This document shows positions 59,364-64,000 of a DNA stretch of 64,000 bases, one piece after another. Source of the DNA: Asterochloris sp. CNOR1 (lineage: Eukaryota; Chlorophyta; Trebouxiophyceae; Trebouxiales; Trebouxiaceae); assembly GCA_963969365.1 (NCBI GenBank), contig OZ017758.1, positions 2,232,001-2,296,000 on the forward strand. Reading direction: 5' to 3'. The notes below the pieces were generated by a model. The model searched no databases, had not been told where the DNA came from, and saw nothing but the letters and a program-made list of their open reading frames with translations. The position numbers and the translations under genes were made by a program. Each line of letters starts with the position of its first letter. Position 1 is the stretch's first letter.

Positions 59364-61620
59364 ATGGCTGCAGCCTGGCGGACCACCTCCAGCAGCTTGG
59401 ATGCTGAGACGCAGCTTTGCGGCGCCTCAGATGCCCCCATGCCGCAGCATTACTACGAGGAGCCAAACCCTGATAGGTCAGCGTTGCACAGATGTGCAAC
59501 GCATTGCATCCTGTGACCTCTTCCGGCGTAAACCCTCAAGCATAGCTGTGAGACTTCACCCACGTCCTGCACTGCTTTCTTCTGGGGACGCCGCCAGCTG
59601 TTGAACATAGGCCGTTGTCTGCAGGGCCGCCAGCCATGCTGGAGGGCAGGCTCACTCGTGCCCAGCCCACCCAGGTTGCAGGCTGCAGTGCTCGCTGTCC
59701 AAAGTACTGAATGCAGAGCATGTGCACACAGTGCTGGAAGGCAGGCTGGCCTGTGCTTCCCCTAAGGGTGCAGTCCTACAGGACTTAGTGTGACAAGTAC
59801 TGGAAGCAAAGATTCTGAAAGCTGAAAGCAAAGAACCTTTTTGCAGGGCTCTGGCCATGCTGGAGGGGGAGATGGCCACTATCACCCTGGGCTGCGGCGA
59901 GGCAGCCGACAGGAACAGCCCCGGCGTGGACAAGCTGCGGCGCCTGCTGGAGCATGAGTGCGAGGGGCAGGTGAGCCAGGGACTGTGTACAGGTCGACAT
60001 AGGCAGGAGGGCAGGGACTGTGTTCATGTCACTTGGGAGACTGGCGTGCAGGGAGTGTGTGCAAATTGTAGGGAATTGGCTCAGGCAGGGGCACAAGTCA
60101 GAGTCGCGTCCAGAGCCACCCTTTCCCCCTTCCTGCTGCTTGTCCATTCCTGTGCAAGCACATCACTTGTTGGGGCCCAGAAACAACCACAATGCAGTGC
60201 TCTGGCCTCAGCAGTGCTTCACACAGTTGAGGGGCTCAATGTAATGCTTTGGCGCCACCAAGGTGTGGGTGATGCCCAGGGGCAGACTGTCGCATGCAAG
60301 CATGTAACACACGCTGCTGCAGCTGAGCATCGTCCCTCCTGCAGGACCTGTGCTCAGACCATTTGTCCCATCAGTCCGCCTTGACGTCTGTGAGCAGCCA
60401 CGACAACCTCAGGTTTGGGGCCACAGGCCCCATCCCGCGGGGTGGCGTCCTCACTGCCTGGGGTCGGCGGGACAGCCAGCTGGGGCTGGGGGGCGATGCA
60501 GCCTGGCAGGCGCAGTGGACAGGGCTCCAGGCAAGCCAGCCTTGTCACTTTTCAGGGCGCCAGCCTCCAGGCTTGCTCTGATGGTGGGAGGCGCCAGACA
60601 GGCAGAGTGATTGGCCTAGGCGGCAAGCCAGCCAGCTGGGGCTGGAGGTAAATGCAGCCTGGCAATGTGGCCTGGCAGGCACAGTACACAACAGCACCTT
60701 AGGGCCCAGGTAGGGAAAAAGGCGGACGGGGCGCAGCCTGGCAGGTGACTCGGCAAGATCAGCATAAGGACAGGCATCGCAGTCCGGGAGCTGGCATGCT
60801 CAGCAGCACACTGTGTGCACCGTCCGATTGTGACCACTGTTGTACCCTGTTTTGGGCCTGCAGGGAGACTTGAGTTGGAAGGCAGGCGCACATATTCCCG
60901 AAATCAGCAGCTATGACCTGAGGAGCTGCTGTCGAGTCTGCAACTTGCGTTCAGTGTCCTCCTGTCCCCTACAAGGCGCCCCGATGCCTTGCAGCACAAC
61001 GCATGATCTGCTCCCCTGGACACCACAGCTATGTTCTGCAGGAAGGCCTGAATGGCAAGCAGCACGCTGCAGGAGCAGTACCCAAATGCTCTGCCGCCAT
61101 TACGCCCCCGTGCCCTGCAGGAAGACTTGAATGCCAAGCGGGACCTGGACCCTGCAGAGTACGCCCGTGCCCGCCTCAGCAACGTGGCGGACACATGGAT
61201 GGGCACGCTGGACCCAGGTCTGTTGCAGTGCTGCATGATGCCGGGCTATGTAAGGTCGACAGGGCATCAACGGCGACATGCTTGGCCTGACAACAGAACA
61301 CGCTTCATTGCTGTCACGGCTGGCTGTCTGTTGAGCATGGCCGCCACAGCTTCCCGGCTGTCCCTTGAGCATGGCCGCCACAGCTCCCTGGCTGTGCTTG
61401 CTTACTTCAGGGCCCCTACAAGCAGATCAGAGCTGACCCCTTGCTGGCCCATGCACACCAGAAGTGCAAGCAACACTGTGCTGTGTCAGGCAATTATCTT
61501 GCTTGGGAACCTGAACAGATGCTTTGCAACGTCTTCACCAAGCCCTTTGGCATTAGCGCACTTATCCAATCGGATGCCAATGGCAGCCGCGCCTGTTTCA
61601 AGTGCCGAAAGGTCTCCTGA
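59364..61620 (+). CDS. Small uncharacterised protein, five exons
   Basis: Exons 59364-59476, 59847-59970, 60345-60530, 61121-61249 and 61411-61620 join in phase to 762 nt, 253 aa. I do not recognise the family. The protein begins MAAAWRTTSSSLDAETQL, has PQHYYEEPNPDRALAMLEGE, a helical VDKLRRLLEHECEG, a Gly/Trp-rich stretch (TAWGRRDSQLGLGG), DPAEYARARLSNVADTW and a Cys-rich C-terminus (KCKQHC, CFKCRK). The intron 60531-61120 is GC-AG. An alternative donor at 61218 would give a shorter protein ending near 61436. Several introns contain echo copies of exon edges, which is what identifies the functional copies here. Gene reality is likely; function is unknown. Confidence 0.55.
59620..59880 (+). 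repeat. Copies of acceptor plus exon head (exon at 59847)
   Basis: The exon starts GGCTCTGGCCATGCTGGAGG. Copies behind CTGCAG or ATGCAG start at 59625 (GGCCGCCAGCCATGCTGGAG) and about 59717 (…CAGTGCTGGAAGGCAGGC). Steps are about 92 and 130 bp. Confidence 0.75.
60480..60700 (+). repeat. Copy of exon tail after a GC donor
   Basis: The exon tail GACAGCCAGCTGGGGCTGG ... GATGCAGCCTGGCAGGCGCAG (to 60530) is echoed in the intron near 60625-60685 as GCCAGCCAGCTGGGGCTGG ... AATGCAGCCTGGCAATGTGG ... CCTGGCAGGCACAG. Confidence 0.75.
60860..61165 (+). repeat. Three copies of acceptor plus exon head (exon at 61121)
   Basis: CTGCAG followed by GGAGACTTGAGTTGGAAGGC at 60864, GAAGGCCTGAATGGCAAGC at about 61041, and the functional GAAGACTTGAATGCCAAGC at 61121. 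The second copy also retains the CTGCAGGAGCAGTACCC block matching CCTGCAGAGTACGCCC of the exon. Confidence 0.85.
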
Positions 61621-63261
61621 TGCAGGCTCGTATCTCAATCCTGGACGTCATGGGGAGTGGACCTCCAGCTCAGGCACGGTCCTGTTTGATCTTGGTTGCT
61701 GCTGCTGCCTCTTGCGCACCTGTGTGCCCTGATAATTGGCAGACACTGCCGCGATGTGTGCCTGGTCTCCTCAATGAGGCTGGCCCCTGCGGTGCACATC
61801 GCGCGGAGCTGGACTGCACCATCGCTGTGCATCAAGGCATCAGCCACTGCCACACCTGCAGTGCAGACTGTACGGAGCTGCATTGCTCCATTGTTGCACA
61901 CAAGGGCATTGGGCAGTCAAGCATGATAGTCTGACGCCTGCAGTCTAACGGTCGCTGCAGGCACAGGACCAGCTGCAGGCCCAGCATGGGGGGTTAACAT
62001 GCTGCCCCCTGGCATGGAAATCACAGACGAGCATATGCTTGAAGTCATTAGGCGGCAGCAGCTGCGGTGACCCTCCTACTGAGATGACTGTCAGAGTCCT
62101 GCTGCCAGAGTCCTGTTCAGGTTCCCATCAGAGGTATTGTCTGATGGTCCAGCAATCAATTTCCTGACGCATGCATTCAGGGCCATCTGTCTGCCATGTA
62201 CCACCACGGCCAGCTGTCGCCCCCCGCTTACCCTGTCCCTGTGAAACAGTGAAGTATGAATTGTGTGTCTTCTGGACTCAGGGTCATGACACTCCGTCAT
62301 GGCAGCTGCTAGGTGTAGGCTGCTCGAGCAAAATGCAAGCCCACAACCATTAGACATTGACTCTCAGGGCAGGTCATCACAGGCATAGGAGAGGGCCTGG
62401 CATGGTGATGAGAAGTGCTGCCCAGGAAGAGCTGTACTGTGTGCACAAGCCCAGATGACCTGCAGAGATGGGTCCAGTGTACAAGGTGCTCAGCAAATGG
62501 AGTTGGACTGCAACCATGGAGGTGAAGCAATTCCAGTTTCTTTGGTGTGAGCAGCTGTGCAGGTGGGAGCCAGGGCTTGTTGTCAGGGCAGCGGAGAGCC
62601 CACACTGTGAGCAGCTGCACCACTGGGTGGGACCTGTGGCTAAGGCAGACAAGGCTCTGCAATGACAGCAGCTGTGCATGTGGCGTTGGGGCCTGTCAGC
62701 GGTCTAAAGGACAGCTGTGCAGGTGGCGCAAGGGCCAATCGATACATTGTGGCCAGGTACACCTCACATGTCCTTCTAGAGAGCTGTTCCAGCTCTGTCT
62801 CAACCTTACAATGTGCAACCAGAAATCTTTTTCTGTGCACTCTGGATTGTCAGCTCCATGCACTCAGCATGCCTGATTCGGGGCTCCAGGGAGACCAGCA
62901 CCTGATTGTGGTGCCATCCTGGAGTGCACGTTTAGCTCAGACCTCCAAGTCTCACAATGTGCATTTTGACCAAACATCTGAAGCATCAAGTGCAGCTTGC
63001 TATGCACTCAGCATGCCTGCTTCAAACAAGCAAAGAGACCAGCATCTCATAAGTTGTTCTGGACAGTCAGACCTCAAAGTATGCGAAGTGACCAGACCTC
63101 TTTGCTTGAGGAGTTGGCCTCCTGTTCCTTGTGCAGCTTGTGCGTCTTGTGACCCTTGCGCACCACGCAGCGCCCACATATGTGCTGTGCTCTTGGTGAG
63201 AGTGGCTGCGATGCTGTCTGTGGTGGCCCAGGGAACAGACAGCGGAGCTGTGCAGGGCCAG
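61621..63261. other. Intergenic region with tandem and dispersed duplications
   Basis: No convincing gene. About 61775-61925 holds a roughly 70-bp tandem duplication (GGAGCTGGACTGCACCATCG / GGAGCTGCATTGCTCCATTG). About 62868-63065 holds a roughly 130-bp duplication beginning TGCACTCAGCATGCCTG. The similarity to the intronic arrays suggests that the same duplication process acts outside genes, or that an unrecognised gene lies here. Confidence 0.5.
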
Positions 63262-64000
63262 TTAGACCGTCAAAGCTAGTGTTGTGGTGGTGGCGCTCAG
63301 AGCGGTGCTGACTTGTGCAACTGAGATATGCCCAGGCTGCTTTGCAAGGTTGAGCAGGGCAGGTGCCGCCTGGCCCTGGAGCTCCAGGCGCCAGCATGCT
63401 GCAAGGGTCGCCTGCGGAGAGATAGACACTTGCAGTGAGCGTCCAGCATCGCAAAAAAGGGCGCAAGCGCTGACACGACCCATAGTGTTGCGCATGCCTA
63501 TGCTCCCTGCTGCTGGTTGTCGTGTGCTGTGAATGCTACCAAAGCATATTACACCTCAACCCAAGACAGTCCTGATGACGCTCACCTTATTGTCGAAGGT
63601 ACCAGCCACACTCCCATGACCACACCCTGCTGCTGCATTGAGCCAGGGTGCACACCGTTGCAAGACAACCTGACAGTGATGCCCACCTAATCATCGAAGA
63701 CTCCTGCCAAATGGGCAGTGGCACAGATGCGGCAGGTCGCGTCCTGTCCCCGCTTGTACAGCCTAAGCAACTTCTCAGCCTTCTTCTGCAACCTGCAGCA
63801 GGGGGAGGAGGGCCGTCGGCCAGGCCTGAGGAGCGCAGCACACAGAGGACGTAGCGTCAGCAGCCAGGGAAGGAGGGAGCTAGCTGATCACAACGAGCAC
63901 ACCCGCGAGCTGAATACCAGGGCCAAGGGCCACTGCCCAACGCAGGCGACGCTGTGTGGGCGTGCAGCACATGCCACCAACCCTGCAACGCAAGCTATGG
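63262..64000 (-). CDS. 3' end of a minus-strand gene leaving the window, product unknown
   Basis: A segment from 63792 encodes LQKKAEKLLRLYKRGQDATC followed by RICATAHLAGVFDD and meets TAG at 63689-63687. About 91 bp further on, a sister copy encodes CGHGSVAGTFDNK and ends at 63596 with a good GTGAGC donor; it can join in phase 0 to a last exon 63411-63262 (WRLELQGQAAPALLNLAK, stop at 63262). So either the gene ends at 63687 and the rest is echo, or the second copy is the functional exon tail. The family is not recognised. Confidence 0.4.

Noticed and set aside
60864-60960. Exon encoding GDLSWKAGAHIPEISS in the small unknown gene
   Set aside because: It is the most upstream of three copies of the exon head at 61121 and does not fit the phase chain, so I treat it as an echo.

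Overview
The window looks like nuclear DNA of a green alga (Chlorophyta, most likely a trebouxiophyte or other core chlorophyte; this is inference). It is GC-rich, genes are cut into many short exons of about 60-250 nt with mostly GT-AG introns of about 100-600 nt, and the gene set is eukaryotic and photosynthetic: a thylakoid-lumen D1-type C-terminal processing protease beside mitochondrial COQ5, katanin p80, a NOL11-like ribosome biogenesis factor and a SECIS-binding protein. Land plants lack selenoproteins while many chlorophytes have them, so the last gene also points to an alga.

Layout. 1-2236 (+): C-terminal exons of katanin p80. 2313-6005 (-): CTPA, tail-to-tail with katanin. 7345-20352 (+): one very large uncharacterised Ser/Arg/Ala-rich protein. 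20487-27055 (-): NOL11-like. 27213-29270 (+): COQ5, head-to-head with NOL11 across only 157 bp. 29859-38011 (+): SBP2-like protein carrying two zinc fingers. 39760-48778 (+): receptor-like kinase with a glycosylation-rich ectodomain. 50701-52348: weak gene fragments. 52736-58632 (+): MAPK-like kinase with an altered activation loop. 59364-61620 (+): small unknown gene. 63262-64000 (-): 3' end of a gene that leaves the window. For CTPA, COQ5, the SBP2-like gene, both kinases and the small unknown gene I chained exons by splice phase and each total is a multiple of three.

The genes are housekeeping or signalling genes and do not form a pathway. What unites them is intron structure. In most of the genes, one or more introns hold tandem, decaying copies of the adjacent exon edge together with its splice site: acceptor plus exon head, repeated upstream of the real exon, or exon tail plus donor, repeated downstream. 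Periods seen by eye are 40, 47, 54, 62, about 70, about 96, about 105 and about 160 bp. Only one copy in each array fits the conserved protein; the others keep splice-site-like sequence but carry stops or lose the protein match. I regard these 'splice-edge echo' arrays as the most interesting signal here. Four GC-AG introns are a second theme. No tRNA, rRNA, CRISPR array or intact mobile element was recognised.
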